DNA of 64,000 bases from Haemophilus paraphrohaemolyticus (GCF_002015045.1 NZ_MUXX01000003.1:62001-126000), one strand, 5' to 3'. Counted from the first letter of the stretch, positions 35,763 to 46,931 are shown. Notes: generated by a model not told the origin, from the letters alone. Numbers and translations are program-made.

Positions 35763-36401
35763 ATGGACCTAACCAAAGTTATTGAAGCTCGCAAAACAAT
35801 CAAAATGTTTAATCCGAATGTGAAAATTAGCCGTGAAGAAATGGTAGAAATGCTCACCATTGCTCAACTTGCTCCTTCAAAAGCCAACTTACAGCCTTGG
35901 CGCTATGTGGTGGTTGATGATGCGGAAAAGAAAAACCAGTTACTCGGTTTTGTTGGACATAATGCCCCGCCTTGTGAAAGTGCTTCAGCGGTTATTTTGG
36001 TCTTAGCCGATTTAGAATACCAAAAAATATTAGGCGATATTTTGGATTATTCAGTCGAAAAAGGCTGTTTAATGCCGCAATTTCGCGACAATTCGTATAA
36101 TTTCTTATTAGGATTACACGAAAAATCAAGCGAAGCAGAAATTCGCGATCAAGTACTTATCGACACCAGCCTTGCCACAATGCAATTGATGTTAATCGCC
36201 AAAGATAAAGGATATGACACACACGCCATTGGCATTTTTGACCGTGAGGCCGTAATGAATGCTTTAGAAGTGGATAGCAAGCGTTATGCACCTTTAATGC
36301 TGCTCGCTATCGGCAAAGCTGCCACCGCACCAATTCCAAGCGTGCGTTTGCCGTTGGAATATACGGTTTCTTGGAATAATGGAAAAGGGTTTAAAAAATA
36401 A
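35763..36401 (+). CDS. Nitroreductase family flavoprotein
   Basis: A 212-residue FMN-dependent NAD(P)H oxidoreductase of the nitroreductase family. VIEARKTIKMFNPNVKISRE and LTIAQLAPSKANLQPWRYVVV form the FMN-binding start (Arg-Lys pair, then SxxNxQPW); DTSLATMQLMLIAKDKGYDT and AIGIFDREAVMNAL the rest of the fold. Natural substrate unknown; family members reduce quinones, nitro compounds or flavins. It stands alone between two terminators, with an uptake word (ACCGCTTGA) just before the start. Confidence 0.9.
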   Translation: MDLTKVIEARKTIKMFNPNVKISREEMVEMLTIAQLAPSKANLQPWRYVVVDDAEKKNQLLGFVGHNAPPCESASAVILVLADLEYQKILGDILDYSVEKGCLMPQFRDNSYNFLLGLHEKSSEAEIRDQVLIDTSLATMQLMLIAKDKGYDTHAIGIFDREAVMNALEVDSKRYAPLMLLAIGKAATAPIPSVRLPLEYTVSWNNGKGFKK

Positions 36402-36418
36402 CGGAATCTATAAAACTT

Positions 36419-36452
36419 AGGGCTGCTTAAATCACAAATCAGCCCTTTTTTC
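36419..36452 (+). terminator. Rho-independent terminator after the nitroreductase gene
   Basis: AGGGCTG pairs with CAGCCCT and a T6 run follows. It also lies just after the minus-strand lipoprotein gene and may serve both. Confidence 0.75.
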
Positions 36453-36460
36453 TTTAATCA

Positions 36461-37417
36461 CTACCAATTTCCTTCGAGTGCCAATCCCACCCCATCTTTT
36501 TTAGTTCTCTGATAATCGCTTGAAACCAATTTATTCGCATCATTCCAATATAAAGTTAAAGTCACTTCACCTTCAGCAAAAGAGGCTAAAGCATAAACAG
36601 GATAAACAAAATTAATCCCTTCGTTAGTGAAATAGAAGTTATCAACTAAATCAAAGTCGGCTTTTGGGGTAAATGGCTCAGCTTTTTCGTCTTGAGCTTC
36701 CATTCTTGTTTTTTTCAAATAACTATTCCATAAAATAGCTTTGGCTTGTTCTTGATGTGCTTTCGACATCAAGCTATCCAACGAGATCACGGTTTTTTTG
36801 TTTAAATCTACGTTGAAGTAATTTGTGCCATAAAGACCATGTGCACCGCCCGTGTAGTTATCCCAATACTGAATGAAGGTTGCAATATTGCCACGCTGCC
36901 CAACATATGCCATTTGTGAACTATCACGAATCGCAATATCGCCATACTCTTTCAATGCAGCTTTTGAATCCTGATAATTTTTTTCGATTAATTTTAGAGC
37001 TTCTTCTTTTTCAGTCCCTGTCACTTGATGATTGATTTTTCCATCATGGTTAAGCAAGGTATGACGAATCAGTAAATTATCCAGCCAATCTAAGCCTGTT
37101 TTTGCAATACTTGCAAAATAATAAAGCCCACTTTCTGTTCTTCCAAAATCATTCCCTGCGGGTAATTTTACCTGTTCTGATTTTGAAAATAATGGTTCAA
37201 TTGTCACGTCAAGTGCTGGCAATTGTGCTTGTAACTTGCGTTGTTCTGCTTGTAAAGCGGTTAAATCTTGCTGGGCTTTTGCAAGATCTTGATTAAGTTG
37301 AGTGATGGTTTGTTCGGCTTGTTGTAATTTTTCGTTAAGGGCTTGAGTATCTTTTTCGTTACAGGCTGACAGAAGAAAAGTGGAAGAAATCAGAAATGCG
37401 AAGAGAGATTTTTTCAT
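36461..37417 (-). CDS. Lipoprotein with coiled coil and a DUF3298/RsiV-like domain
   Basis: A 318-residue predicted lipoprotein: MKKSLFAFLISSTFLLSAC, lipobox LLSAC with C19. Residues about 23-65 form a Gln/Leu-rich coiled coil (ALNEKLQQAEQTITQLNQDL, KAQQDLTALQAEQRKLQAQL). The rest resembles the DUF3298 (RsiV C-terminal) domain: AFIQYWDNYTGGAHGLYGTN-like text (here ATFIQYWDNYTGGAHGLYGT), KTVISLDSLM, and FVYPVYALASFAEGEVTLTL. The exact function is unknown; RsiV relatives bind lysozyme in Bacillus. The frame start at 37462 is rejected because the ATG at 37417 begins the signal peptide. Confidence 0.8.
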   Translation of the reverse strand: MKKSLFAFLISSTFLLSACNEKDTQALNEKLQQAEQTITQLNQDLAKAQQDLTALQAEQRKLQAQLPALDVTIEPLFSKSEQVKLPAGNDFGRTESGLYYFASIAKTGLDWLDNLLIRHTLLNHDGKINHQVTGTEKEEALKLIEKNYQDSKAALKEYGDIAIRDSSQMAYVGQRGNIATFIQYWDNYTGGAHGLYGTNYFNVDLNKKTVISLDSLMSKAHQEQAKAILWNSYLKKTRMEAQDEKAEPFTPKADFDLVDNFYFTNEGINFVYPVYALASFAEGEVTLTLYWNDANKLVSSDYQRTKKDGVGLALEGNW

Positions 37418-37551
37418 GGGATTATCCTTAAAATAGAGAATAAAAAAATGCTCTGGTATCATAGCACTAGGCTAGGTTATTTTCATTGTTTTTTGTTCAA
37501 AACTATCTGAAATTCGCTCATATCTAAACGACTTTACTGGGCAGATTTACC

Positions 37552-37581
37552 TTGCCTTTTTAGTCTTCAAAATGCGATAAT
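37552..37581 (+). promoter_or_regulatory. Predicted promoter of rne
   Basis: TTGCCT and GATAAT separated by 18 bases, in the 420-base gap before rne. It would give a leader of about 250 bases. Confidence 0.35.
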
Positions 37582-37589
37582 AAAGCCCT

Positions 37590-37837
37590 CTTTTTACCTG
37601 CAAATTTTGGTAAAAAAGAGACCGCTTTGCTCTTGTGAGCAAAAAACTCCTTTAGGGTATAACCCTTTGATTTTGCAGCTATTTTAGACAAACGAAATGG
37701 GCGTAAGACAAAAATTATCATTTATTCATAGTTAAAGCGAAGACAGTCGTGAGATTGGCGGAAATGCCAACAATCTGTTGAGTCATTTGAAAATACGCAA
37801 TAACTCAAGCAACAACAAAAAAGATAAGAGAAACACA
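37590..37837 (+). promoter_or_regulatory. Long structured 5' leader of rne
   Basis: The DNA before rne has no gene but several compact hairpins: TTTGCTC-TTGT-GAGCAAA (37626-37643), AGGGT-ATA-ACCCT (37654-37666), and TTGGC-GGAAAT-GCCAA (37755-37770) with outer AGATT/AATCT pairing. E. coli rne has a leader of about 360 bases whose structure lets RNase E control its own mRNA, so a similar role is likely. The rest of the 37418-37589 stretch holds the divergent promoters only. Confidence 0.45.
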
Positions 37838-40810
37838 ATGAAACGTATGTTAATCAATGCAACTCAAAAAGAAGAGTTGCGCGTTGCCCTTGTTGATGGG
37901 CAGCGTCTATTCGATCTGGACATTGAGTCGCCAGGGCACGAACAAAAAAAATCAAATATTTACAAAGGGAAAATTACCCGTGTTGAACCAAGCCTTGAAG
38001 CCGCATTCGTAGATTACGGTGCTGAGCGTCACGGCTTTTTGCCTTTAAAAGAGATCTCACGCGAATATTTCCCTGAAGGTTATGTATTCAGTGGTCGCCC
38101 GAATATCAAAGATATTATTCAAGAAGGGCAAGAGGTAATCGTACAAGTGAGCAAAGAAGAACGTGGTAACAAAGGTGCTGCCTTAACCACGTTCATTTCA
38201 CTTGCGGGCAGTTACTTAGTGTTAATGCCAAACAATCCACGTGCAGGCGGAATTTCTCGCCGTATTGAAGGCGATGAGCGTTTAGAACTCAAAGAAGCGT
38301 TAGATTGCTTAGATGTGCCTGAAGATGTGGGCTTAATCGTGCGTACCGCGGGCGTAGGAAAATCACCAGAAGAGTTGCAATGGGACTTAAAAGTGTTATT
38401 GCATCACTGGGAAGCAATTAAAAATGCGGCACAATCTCGCCCTGCACCGTTCTTAATTCACCAAGAAAGCGATGTAATCGTGCGTGCTATTCGCGATTAC
38501 CTCCGCCGCGACATTGGCGAAATCTTAATCGATAACAAAAAAATCTTCGAAAAAGCAAAAAATCATATTCGCCTAGTGCGTCCAGATTTCATCAATCGTG
38601 TGCGTTTATACGAAGGCGAGGTGCCGCTTTTCAGCCATTATCAAATCGAATCGCAAATTGAATCGGCATTCCAACGTGAAGTTCGCTTGCCATCTGGCGG
38701 TTCAATTGTCATTGATGTGACCGAAGCCTTAACGGCAATCGACATCAACTCATCACGCTCAACTCGTGGTGGCGACATCGAAGAAACTGCACTCAACACC
38801 AACTTAGAAGCGGCAGATGAAATCGCGCGCCAATTACGTTTACGCGACTTAGGTGGTTTAATTGTGATCGACTTCATCGATATGACCCCTGTTCGCCACC
38901 AACGCGAAGTGGAAAACCGCATTCGTGAAGCAACTCGCCAAGACCGTGCACGCATCCAATTCAGCCGTATTTCACGCTTTGGCTTGCTTGAAATGAGCCG
39001 TCAGCGCTTAAGCCCATCACTAAGCGAAGCGTCAAGCCATATCTGTCCACGCTGCCAAGGTACAGGTAAAGTGCGCGATAACGAATCGATCGCACTCTCT
39101 ATCTTACGCTTAGTGGAAGAAGAAGCCATTAAAGAGAATTCTTCACAAATTCACGCAATTGTGCCGGTGGAAGTTGCCTCTTACTTATTGAACGAAAAAC
39201 GCAAAGCAATTTCAGGCATTGAGTCTCGCCAAAATGTGAGCGTGGTGGTTGTACCAAGCGAAAGTATGGAAACACCACACTTTAGCGTTTACCGTTTGCG
39301 CGAAAATGAAATCGAGCCGATGTTAAGCTACGACCTAGCAAAACGCTATTTGGCTCGCCAAGATGATGAGCAAAATCCATATCATCACTCACATTCAGAC
39401 GAAGCTCTCGTGAGCCGTAATGAGCCAGTGATTACCGTGGAATCTGTACTCAACAGCACAGAGCTTAATCTTCAACCAGCACCAACTCCTGTTGAGCTTA
39501 CAAAACCGTCTCTATTAAGCCGCATTATCGCGAAAATTAAAGCGATTTTCAGCGAAGAGCCGAAGGAAGAAGAGAAACCAAAAGCAAAATCTCGCAACCC
39601 TCGCGAACGCCGCAATAGTCGTCAACGCAATAACCGTGCAGATCGTCAAGAACGCCAAGAACAACGTAAAGCACAACAAGACGAACAAAAAGCGAAAGGC
39701 GAAAAAGCTGAACGTAAAGAGCGTCAACCGCGTCGTCAAATTGTGGAAGAAACGGCTGGCGTATCAGAAGCGGTCGAAAAATCGAGCCAAGTTGCAGAGC
39801 GTCGCCAACGCCGCGATTTACGTAAAAAAGTGCGCATAGAAAACAATGTTGAAGCAGCAGAAAGTAACGAAAACGCAAACGTACAAGCCATTGCTCCAGA
39901 GCAAGTCCCTGTTCAAGCTGAAGTGCAAAAAGCACCGAAAATTCAACCGCTTGTTGAAGCTGAAACCACAAACGAAGAGCATGTAGAAAGCAACGAGAAC
40001 AACCGCGAAAACAGCCGTCAACGTCGCCTGCCTCGCCATTTACGCGTAGGCAACCAACGACGTCGTGATAATCGCCAATACAATGATCGTGTACGTGCGA
40101 TGCCATTAACTTCTGCTGTTGCTTCACCAGAAGCCGCAAGCGGTAAAATTTTACTGGCAATTAACGTTCGCCCTCAAAAACCAGTACAAGAAAAACAAAA
40201 CTTCTTGTCAGTGGATGAGATGCTCGAACAGCAAGCGACTTCAACCGAAGTGAAAGTGGAACAAGTGGCAAAAAAAGCAGAACGCAAAGTGGAAAGCACC
40301 GTACCATTTGGCGGCTTTGTTACCCAACATACCGATCGCGATTTGGTGAAAGAGCGTCATGAGCGTGTGGCACATCCAGCAACGGCAGAACCAAAACCAG
40401 AAGTCACTAAAGTGGCAGAACACATTGCCCCATTTGGTGAAGTGGTAAGCCAACACTCTGATCGTGATTTAGTAAAAGAAAACCAGGAACGTCGTAGCAA
40501 TCTCAATGCTCAAACTGCGATGGTTCAAGCAACAGCTGCACCTGCAATTGAAGAGACTGAGCAAAAAGCGATTATCGTGCCTGTTTCTACTTACCAAAGC
40601 GAATATGTGTTTGAAGGACATTTAGGTACATTCTCTCGCGTGGAACATACCAAAGCAGCGATGACTAAAGCAAAGAACAAAGAGCCAGCAGCACCCGCCT
40701 TCCAAATTCGTGTGTGGAATCATTCAAAATATTACTTCCACGGCAAAGGAGCTGCAGGACACGCAGCGGCAGACAGCCACGTGCACTCAGCCCCACGTGT
40801 AGCCAACTAA
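37838..40810 (+). CDS. rne: Ribonuclease E
   Basis: Essential endoribonuclease for mRNA decay and rRNA/tRNA processing; scaffold of the degradosome on the inner membrane. The 990-residue protein has the S1 domain ([20 protein letters not shown], residues about 35-125), the 5' sensor/DNase-I-like catalytic part ([32 protein letters not shown] with the metal-binding Asp pair), the zinc link CPRCQGTG, and a long disordered, Arg/Gln/Glu-rich C-terminal half. Residues 822-843 and 864-885 are two near-identical copies of PFGxxVxQHxDRDLVKExxER. The chosen ATG (37838) gives [20 protein letters not shown]; the in-frame ATG at 37778 is in the leader. Confidence 0.97.
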   Translation: MKRMLINATQKEELRVALVDGQRLFDLDIESPGHEQKKSNIYKGKITRVEPSLEAAFVDYGAERHGFLPLKEISREYFPEGYVFSGRPNIKDIIQEGQEVIVQVSKEERGNKGAALTTFISLAGSYLVLMPNNPRAGGISRRIEGDERLELKEALDCLDVPEDVGLIVRTAGVGKSPEELQWDLKVLLHHWEAIKNAAQSRPAPFLIHQESDVIVRAIRDYLRRDIGEILIDNKKIFEKAKNHIRLVRPDFINRVRLYEGEVPLFSHYQIESQIESAFQREVRLPSGGSIVIDVTEALTAIDINSSRSTRGGDIEETALNTNLEAADEIARQLRLRDLGGLIVIDFIDMTPVRHQREVENRIREATRQDRARIQFSRISRFGLLEMSRQRLSPSLSEASSHICPRCQGTGKVRDNESIALSILRLVEEEAIKENSSQIHAIVPVEVASYLLNEKRKAISGIESRQNVSVVVVPSESMETPHFSVYRLRENEIEPMLSYDLAKRYLARQDDEQNPYHHSHSDEALVSRNEPVITVESVLNSTELNLQPAPTPVELTKPSLLSRIIAKIKAIFSEEPKEEEKPKAKSRNPRERRNSRQRNNRADRQERQEQRKAQQDEQKAKGEKAERKERQPRRQIVEETAGVSEAVEKSSQVAERRQRRDLRKKVRIENNVEAAESNENANVQAIAPEQVPVQAEVQKAPKIQPLVEAETTNEEHVESNENNRENSRQRRLPRHLRVGNQRRRDNRQYNDRVRAMPLTSAVASPEAASGKILLAINVRPQKPVQEKQNFLSVDEMLEQQATSTEVKVEQVAKKAERKVESTVPFGGFVTQHTDRDLVKERHERVAHPATAEPKPEVTKVAEHIAPFGEVVSQHSDRDLVKENQERRSNLNAQTAMVQATAAPAIEETEQKAIIVPVSTYQSEYVFEGHLGTFSRVEHTKAAMTKAKNKEPAAPAFQIRVWNHSKYYFHGKGAAGHAAADSHVHSAPRVAN

Positions 40811-40832
40811 TTTGGTAAAGCCTTAAAGAAAA

Positions 40833-40868
40833 TAACCCGCTTGTTGTGATACAAGCGGGTTAATTTTT
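40833..40868. terminator. Bidirectional terminator between rne and rnr
   Basis: TAACCCGCTTGT and ACAAGCGGGTTA form 12 perfect pairs followed by ATTTTTG; the arms contain an uptake-like ACAAGCGGG. Confidence 0.85.
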
Positions 40869-40896
40869 GCATATAAAATTCATTTAGTAGTAATCA

Positions 40897-43257
40897 CTAC
40901 TTCTTCGCCTTTTTCGCCACTTTTTTCTTAGATTTCACCGCTTGTTTTTTCTTCTTTGGTTTCTCTTTTTTAAAGCTTTTAACCTCTTTAAAAACAGGCT
41001 TGTTGGCATTGGCTTTTTTCGCTTTTTGTTTGGCAGTTTTGCTGAGATTCATTCCTTTGCGGAAGTTGTCTAACAAAGCAAAATCGATTTTTTTCTCGTC
41101 CAAATTCACGTTGATGACACGCACTTTCACCTTATCGCCCAAGCGGTAAATGATGCCTGAACCGCCGACTAAACGCTGTCTATCGGCATCGAAATGGTAG
41201 TAGTCGTTTTTCAGCGTGGAAATGTGCACCAAGCCATCGATTAACAATCCATCTAATTTCACGAACAAGCCAAATCCCGTGACAGAAGAGACTACGCCTT
41301 CAAATTCTTCGCCCAAATGGTCTTGCATAAATTCGCATTTCAGCCAGTCTGCGACTTCGCGGGTTGCATCGTCTGCTCGGCGTTCGGTAGCAGAGCATTT
41401 ATCTCCGAATTGGTCAATATCATCTAATTTGTAATGGTAACCGCCACCCTCTGTGTAATTTCTGGTATTACCTTTTCCCTTTTCGATTAAATATTTAATT
41501 GCACGGTGCAACAGCAAATCAGGGTAACGACGAATTGGAGAGGTAAAGTGAGCGTATTCGGTTAATGCTAAGCCGAAATGCCCCACGTTATCCGCTGCAT
41601 AGACGGCTTGTTTGAGCGAGCGGAGCAACATCGTTTGGATAAGCTCGCGATCTGGGCGACCTTCAAGCTGTTCAATTAATGATGCGTAATCTTTAGGCGT
41701 TGGATCTAAACCGACATTCCACGTTAAGCCACACTCACGAATAAAGGTTTTGAAGCTAGTCAGTTTCTCTTCACTTGGTTTATCGTGAATACGGAATAAC
41801 GCAGGCTCATTCGCATTTTCCACAAAACGAGCTGCAGCGATATTCGCCAAAATCATGCACTCTTCAATCAGCTTGTGAGCATCATTACGAACAAGTGGTT
41901 CAATTCGCTCAATTCTTCCCTGAGGATTGAAAATAAATTGATTTTCGACCGTTTCAAACTCAATCGCACCACGTTTTTGGCGAGCCTCTGCTAAGGCATT
42001 GAACAAACGATAAAGCTCTTCAATATGTGGTACAAGCGGAGCATAACGTTCACGTAAGGTTTCATCCCCTTGCAACATTTTCCACACTTTGGTGTAGGTC
42101 AGGCGTGCATGAGAATTCATCACCGCTTCATAAAATTCGTAACCCGTGAGTTCGCCTTGTTCGGAAACTATCATTTCTGCTACCAAACATAGGCGATCTA
42201 CCTGCGGATTGAGCGAGCATAAGCCGTTGGAAAGCACTTCTGGCAACATTGGAATCACGCGATTTGGAAAATAGACCGAATTCCCGCGGTTTGCTGCTTC
42301 TAAATCTAGTGCCGTTTTCGGGCGAACATAGTAGCTAACATCCGCAATAGCTACCCACAAACGCCAGCCATTTGGCTCTTTTTGAGCGAAGACGGCATCG
42401 TCAAAATCGCGGGCACTTTCGCCATCAATGGTCACAAGCGGTAAATTTCGTAAATCCACTCGCCCTTTTTTCGCTTCTTCGGGGACTTCTTCGTTAAAAT
42501 GGCGGATCTGTTTTTCAACAGCATCTCCCCAAACATGAGGAATGTCGTGATTACGCAAGGCGATTTCGATTTCCATACCAGGGGCGAGATTGTCGCCTAA
42601 AATTTCGGTGATTTTACCGATAGGGCGGTTAAAGCTCGCTTTGCGTTCTTGTAGCTCAACCACCACAACTTGCCCCATTCTTGCCCCTTGGCGGAATTCA
42701 TCAGGGATTAAAATATCCTGCGTGATACGACTATCATCTGGTACGACAAACCCGATGCCACTTTCAAGGAAAAAACGACCAACGAGCTGTTTTTTACGGG
42801 CTTCTAGCACACGTACAATACGTACCTCTTTACGCCCACGACGATCCATCCCGTTCGGTTGAGCCAGCACAAAATCACCGTGCATCACACGTGCCATCTG
42901 CACGTTTGGAATAAACCAATCATCATCTTTTTTAGCGTTTTTATCTGCCCCTTCGACTTGCAAAAAGCCGTAGCCATCGCGATGACCAATTACCGTGCCT
43001 TTGAGCAAATCCATCTTTTCAGGCAAAGCATAACGTTTACCTTTGGTAAAAACTAACTGCCCATCGTTTTCCATCGCACGTAATCGACGACGCACGCCTT
43101 CGGTGCGTTCTTCATCATAAATATGAAAGGCTTCAAGCAGCTCCTCGCGTTTCATGGGAGCATCAAATTCGCGAATGGTTTGTAAAATAAATTCCCGTGA
43201 AGGCACGGGGTTTTCGTATTTTTCTAATTCTTGTTGATAATTTGGATCGACTATCAT
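40897..43257 (-). CDS. rnr: Ribonuclease R
   Basis: Processive 3'-5' exoribonuclease that degrades structured RNA and acts in rRNA quality control. The 786-residue protein has the order HTH-like N-terminus ([20 protein letters not shown]), cold-shock domains ([20 protein letters not shown]), RNB catalytic domain ([17 protein letters not shown] with the Asp cluster; [31 protein letters not shown]), an S1 domain, and a Lys-rich tail ([20 protein letters not shown]). A longer frame start overlaps a repeat and is not supported; AAGAGAAC precedes the ATG at 43257. Confidence 0.97.
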   Translation of the reverse strand: MIVDPNYQQELEKYENPVPSREFILQTIREFDAPMKREELLEAFHIYDEERTEGVRRRLRAMENDGQLVFTKGKRYALPEKMDLLKGTVIGHRDGYGFLQVEGADKNAKKDDDWFIPNVQMARVMHGDFVLAQPNGMDRRGRKEVRIVRVLEARKKQLVGRFFLESGIGFVVPDDSRITQDILIPDEFRQGARMGQVVVVELQERKASFNRPIGKITEILGDNLAPGMEIEIALRNHDIPHVWGDAVEKQIRHFNEEVPEEAKKGRVDLRNLPLVTIDGESARDFDDAVFAQKEPNGWRLWVAIADVSYYVRPKTALDLEAANRGNSVYFPNRVIPMLPEVLSNGLCSLNPQVDRLCLVAEMIVSEQGELTGYEFYEAVMNSHARLTYTKVWKMLQGDETLRERYAPLVPHIEELYRLFNALAEARQKRGAIEFETVENQFIFNPQGRIERIEPLVRNDAHKLIEECMILANIAAARFVENANEPALFRIHDKPSEEKLTSFKTFIRECGLTWNVGLDPTPKDYASLIEQLEGRPDRELIQTMLLRSLKQAVYAADNVGHFGLALTEYAHFTSPIRRYPDLLLHRAIKYLIEKGKGNTRNYTEGGGYHYKLDDIDQFGDKCSATERRADDATREVADWLKCEFMQDHLGEEFEGVVSSVTGFGLFVKLDGLLIDGLVHISTLKNDYYHFDADRQRLVGGSGIIYRLGDKVKVRVINVNLDEKKIDFALLDNFRKGMNLSKTAKQKAKKANANKPVFKEVKSFKKEKPKKKKQAVKSKKKVAKKAKK

Positions 43258-43300
43258 TGGGTTCTCTTTTGATTTGTTGTTATTTTTTATGAAATAAAAT

Positions 43301-43375
43301 GTAGGGGGTATTAAATATGGTTTCACGCACAATCAATAATAGAAAAGCGTGCGTCAGCCAGCTGACACACCCTAC
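43301..43375. repeat. Palindromic element with GTAGGG/CCCTAC ends, copy 2
   Basis: Begins GTAGGGGGTA and ends GACACACCCTAC, 75 bases, with an inner dyad around TTTCACGCAC / GCGTGCGTCA. It lies just upstream of rnr in the rnr-rsmH gap. Same family as 7245-7336 and 61763-61838. Confidence 0.55.
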
Positions 43376-43594
43376 GGAAAGGAATTTGGCAAAACTTCGG
43401 TAAAATTCTACCGCTTGTGAAATGATGTTGGGCATAGTATCAAGTTTTTACCAATAATCCTAAACAAATTTAGAAAACAGCTTGCCCGACCTATTGTGAA
43501 CCGATAGAATTTAGCCTTTTGTCAGGGAACTTTTTAGTTGGCACAATTCTCTATAAAATAACCGATAAAACAACACTTCATTTAAGGCTACACG
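43376..43594. other. rnr-rsmH intergenic region
   Basis: With the upstream repeat, this gap of about 340 bases holds an uptake word (ACCGCTTGT at 43412), a promoter candidate for rsmH, and nothing else I can identify. No mraZ coding sequence is present, although mraZ usually precedes rsmH. Confidence 0.6.
43519..43547 (+). promoter_or_regulatory. Predicted promoter of the cell-wall cluster
   Basis: TTGTCA and CACAAT with 17-base spacing, about 50 bases before the rsmH start. The -35 is good; the -10 matches four of six. Confidence 0.35.
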
Positions 43595-44536
43595 ATGAGC
43601 GATACGCACCACAAACACATTACCGTCTTACTTCACGAAGCCGTGGACGGCTTGGCAATCAAACCAAACGGCATCTATATTGACGGGACTTTTGGGCGTG
43701 GTGGGCATTCTCGCCTTATTCTTTCAAAGCTGGGCGAAAATGGGCGTTTAATCGCAACCGATCGTGACCCTCGTGCGATCGAAGAAGCCAAAACCATTTC
43801 CGACACACGTTTTCAAATTTTCCATACCGCTTTTTCAGCTATTCCAGAGGTGTGCGAAGAATTAGGCTTAATTGGTAAAATTGATGGCATTTTACTCGAT
43901 TTAGGTGTTTCTTCTCCGCAATTGGACGATGCTGATCGCGGGTTTAGCTTTATGCGTGATGGGCCGTTGGATATGAGAATGGACACCACTAAAGGCTTAT
44001 CAGCAGCAGAATGGCTCGATCAGGTTTCGATTCACGATTTAACGTGGGTCTTAAAAGAATTTGGCGAAGAACGCTTTGCCAAACGCATTGCCACGGCGAT
44101 TGTGAATTTCAACAAAACAAGCGGTCAAAAAATTACCCATACTTTGCAATTAGCCCAAATTATCAGCGATGCCGTACCGTTTAAAGATAAGCACAAACAC
44201 CCCGCAACCCGCTCATTCCAAGCGATTCGGATTTTTATCAACAGCGAATTGGACGAGTTGGAAAAAGCGTTAAACTCGGCATTAAGCGTGTTAGCTCCCG
44301 AAGCGCGTTTGTCGATCATCAGCTTCCATTCGTTGGAAGACCGAATGGTCAAACAATTCATCAAGAAAAACAGCAAAGGCAAAGAAGTGCCGCGTGGCTT
44401 GCCGATTTTGGAAAGCGAATTGAACAAAGATATTCCGCTGAAAGCCGTTGGAAAAGCGATTATGCCAAGTGAGGCAGAAATAGAGGCTAACCCGCGTTCA
44501 CGCAGTGCGGTGTTACGTTTAGCAGAAAAACGTTAA
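43595..44536 (+). CDS. rsmH: 16S rRNA (cytosine1402-N4)-methyltransferase
   Basis: Methylates N4 of C1402 in 16S rRNA, the base whose ribose RsmI modifies. The 313-residue protein has [12 protein letters not shown], the SAM site [58 protein letters not shown] and [19 protein letters not shown]. First gene of the division and cell-wall cluster here; its usual partner mraZ is absent upstream. ftsL follows after nine bases. Confidence 0.97.
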   Translation: MSDTHHKHITVLLHEAVDGLAIKPNGIYIDGTFGRGGHSRLILSKLGENGRLIATDRDPRAIEEAKTISDTRFQIFHTAFSAIPEVCEELGLIGKIDGILLDLGVSSPQLDDADRGFSFMRDGPLDMRMDTTKGLSAAEWLDQVSIHDLTWVLKEFGEERFAKRIATAIVNFNKTSGQKITHTLQLAQIISDAVPFKDKHKHPATRSFQAIRIFINSELDELEKALNSALSVLAPEARLSIISFHSLEDRMVKQFIKKNSKGKEVPRGLPILESELNKDIPLKAVGKAIMPSEAEIEANPRSRSAVLRLAEKR

Positions 44537-44545
44537 GGAATAAAA

Positions 44546-44866
44546 ATGGCAGGAAATGAACGTTATCCGTTAGGACAGGAAATTTTTGAAGATTTAATCG
44601 GAAAAAATAAAGTCGCATTATTGCTTCTATCGCTGATTATTATCACTGCATTAGCCACCATTTGGGTTACTGCTCAAACACGCCTTCTCACTTCTGAACA
44701 AGGAAAATTAATCAAGATAAATCGGAAACTGGAAAGCCAATATGTCCATCTGCAATTAGAAGAAAATAGTGCAAGTCGCCAAAATAAAATTGATGCTTAT
44801 GCCAATAAAGCTGAGCTACAAGCGATTAAAAAAGAACAAGAAGTCATTTTATTAGAGAAAAAATAG
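44546..44866 (+). CDS. ftsL: Cell division protein FtsL
   Basis: Bitopic divisome protein of 106 residues that forms a complex with FtsB and FtsQ and helps activate FtsW-FtsI. Short cytoplasmic N-terminus, one membrane span (KVALLLLSLIIITALATIWV), then a periplasmic leucine-zipper-like coiled coil (KLIKINRKLESQYVHLQLEE). Poorly conserved at the sequence level as usual; identity rests on topology, length and position between rsmH and ftsI. Confidence 0.9.
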   Translation: MAGNERYPLGQEIFEDLIGKNKVALLLLSLIIITALATIWVTAQTRLLTSEQGKLIKINRKLESQYVHLQLEENSASRQNKIDAYANKAELQAIKKEQEVILLEKK

Positions 44867-44874
44867 GGTTAGAA

Positions 44875-46923
44875 ATGGCACGAGCAATTAAGCCTAAAAA
44901 CAATAAAAATCCTAGGTTTAGCCTGTTTAAGCGTAAAAAACACAAAACAGAAAATAATGCAACCTTAGCTGAAAATGAAAACGAAAAAGCCGTTGAGCCA
45001 AGTTATATGCCGAGGCGTTTTATTATGCTTTGGGTGGTTGTGATTATTTTAGTTTCTGCATTGGTTTATAAAGTGGTTGCGATTCAAGTGATTGAATCAC
45101 CTCGCTTAATTAGCGAAGCAAATAACCGCTCATTGAGAACGATTGAGCTGCCTTTTAAACGTGGCAGTATCTTAGATCGAAATGGTAAGTTTTTATCGGT
45201 TAGTGCCCCGATGTATTCTATTACCATTGACCCTCGTGAATACTTTGACAGCAAATTGAGCCGTTCTCCAGATACTTGGAAGGCATTAGCGATTGAAACA
45301 GGCAGCTCAAGAAGTAAAATCATTAAAAGCGTAAGTCGGTTTTTAGATAAAAAAAATAATTCAAGCGAAAAAGTTGAATTTGATCCTCGTTCTATTTTAA
45401 ATACACAGGATCCGAAATATTGGACATTATTATCTGAAATGACAGAGGTTTCTGCAGAGCAACTTCAAGTTGTACGTCAAAATCCAAACTCGTATTTCGT
45501 TCAGTTAGAAAATGCCGAAGCCAAATTAGAGCGTGATAAATGGCAAGCCTTCGCAAAAAGTGTAAAAGTGCCTTATAACGAAATGATGGATCGCCTATAT
45601 AAGGCTCATCGTCAACGTTTTATCTATTTAGTACGCCACGAAACAGAAAGTATTGCCCGTTATGCACAAGAGTTAAAATTAGATGCGATAGTCTTACGTG
45701 AAGAATCTCGCCGTTTTTACCCGTTAGTGGAAGAGGCTTCGCAGCTCGTTGGCTTTACCGATATTGACGATAAACACGGCTCAGAAGGGCTTGAGCGTAG
45801 CTTTGATGCTTTACTCATTGGTAAAAGCGGTAAACAGGTTATTCGTAAAGATGCCCGTGGCAATATTATTGAGAATATTCGTGATGAGAAAGAGTACAAC
45901 CCACAAGATGTAGTGTTGAGTATTGATCAAGATTTGCAGTCTATGGTTTATCGCGAAATTAAAAATGCGGTAAAAGAGAACAATGCCATTTCAGGCACGG
46001 CAGTGTTGGTGGATGTGCAAACGGGCGAGATTTTAGCGATGGCAAATGCACCGTCTTTTAATCCCAATAACCGTTCGGAATTTAAACCAGAATTGATGCG
46101 TAACCGTGCGATTACTGATACATTCGAGCCAGGTTCAACGGTAAAACCTTTTACAGTTTTAACCGCTTTACAAAACGGCGTAACCTACCGTGATGAAGTG
46201 ATTAACACCCATCCATTTGTAGTGAATGGACACACCATCCGCGATGTGGCACCGCGTGATAGCCTCTCAATTACGGGTATCTTGCAGAAATCAAGTAACA
46301 TCGGGGTAAGCCGTTTAGCGTTGCGTATGCCTTCTACCGCACTGGTTGATACTTATAGCAAAGTTGGTTTTGGTAAAGATACAGGCTTAGGCTTGGGCGA
46401 ACAGCGCGGCACCAATGGTGACCGCAAACGTTGGTCAGATATTGAACGAGCGACCTTGGCTTATGGCTATGGCTTAAATGTTACCCCACTTCAACTAGCT
46501 CGTGCTTATGCAACCCTTGGCAGCTTCGGCATTTACCGCCCGCTTTCAATTACCAAAGTGGATCCGCCTGTGATTGGCGAACGTGTATTGCCTGAGAAAA
46601 TTACCCGTGATGTGGTACATATGATGGAAAGCGTGGCACAGAAAGGCGAAGGCGGAGCCCGTGCGATGGTTGATGGCTATCGTGTGGCGGTCAAAACAGG
46701 GACAGCACGTAAGCTCGAAAAAGGGCAATATGTAGAAAAATACCTCGCTTATACCGCAGGCCTTGCTCCAGCAAGTAACCCGCGTTTTGCATTGGTGGTG
46801 TTGGTTAATGAACCAAGCAAAGACAAATATTATGGTGGTGCAGTTTCCGCTCCTGTGTTCTCACAAATTATGGGCTATACGCTAAAAGCGTATAATATTA
46901 AACCAGATAACCTAACAGAATAA
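44875..46923 (+). CDS. ftsI: Peptidoglycan transpeptidase FtsI (PBP3)
   Basis: Septal transpeptidase and beta-lactam target. The 682-residue protein has a cytoplasmic basic tail, one membrane span at about residues 50-70 ([20 protein letters not shown]), a pedestal domain ([20 protein letters not shown]), and the penicillin-binding domain with S421-TVK (EPGSTVKPF), S473-S-N475 and K607-T-G609 (KTGTARK). It is longer than E. coli PBP3 (588), mainly from an extended N-terminal tail and an insert of about 80 residues in the pedestal ([16 protein letters not shown]). Nothing in the active-site motifs is unusual. Confidence 0.97.
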   Translation: MARAIKPKNNKNPRFSLFKRKKHKTENNATLAENENEKAVEPSYMPRRFIMLWVVVIILVSALVYKVVAIQVIESPRLISEANNRSLRTIELPFKRGSILDRNGKFLSVSAPMYSITIDPREYFDSKLSRSPDTWKALAIETGSSRSKIIKSVSRFLDKKNNSSEKVEFDPRSILNTQDPKYWTLLSEMTEVSAEQLQVVRQNPNSYFVQLENAEAKLERDKWQAFAKSVKVPYNEMMDRLYKAHRQRFIYLVRHETESIARYAQELKLDAIVLREESRRFYPLVEEASQLVGFTDIDDKHGSEGLERSFDALLIGKSGKQVIRKDARGNIIENIRDEKEYNPQDVVLSIDQDLQSMVYREIKNAVKENNAISGTAVLVDVQTGEILAMANAPSFNPNNRSEFKPELMRNRAITDTFEPGSTVKPFTVLTALQNGVTYRDEVINTHPFVVNGHTIRDVAPRDSLSITGILQKSSNIGVSRLALRMPSTALVDTYSKVGFGKDTGLGLGEQRGTNGDRKRWSDIERATLAYGYGLNVTPLQLARAYATLGSFGIYRPLSITKVDPPVIGERVLPEKITRDVVHMMESVAQKGEGGARAMVDGYRVAVKTGTARKLEKGQYVEKYLAYTAGLAPASNPRFALVVLVNEPSKDKYYGGAVSAPVFSQIMGYTLKAYNIKPDNLTE

Positions 46924-46931
46924 GCCGAATA

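Noticed and set aside
39515..40160. Long minus-strand open frames (up to about 200 codons) inside rne
   Set aside because: They are opposite the biased Arg/Gln/Glu-rich tail of RNase E, whose codon use removes antisense stops; no start signals or homology.
43376..43594. Possible degenerate mraZ before rsmH
   Set aside because: All frames in the gap are closed and none gives MraZ-like residues; recorded as absence instead.
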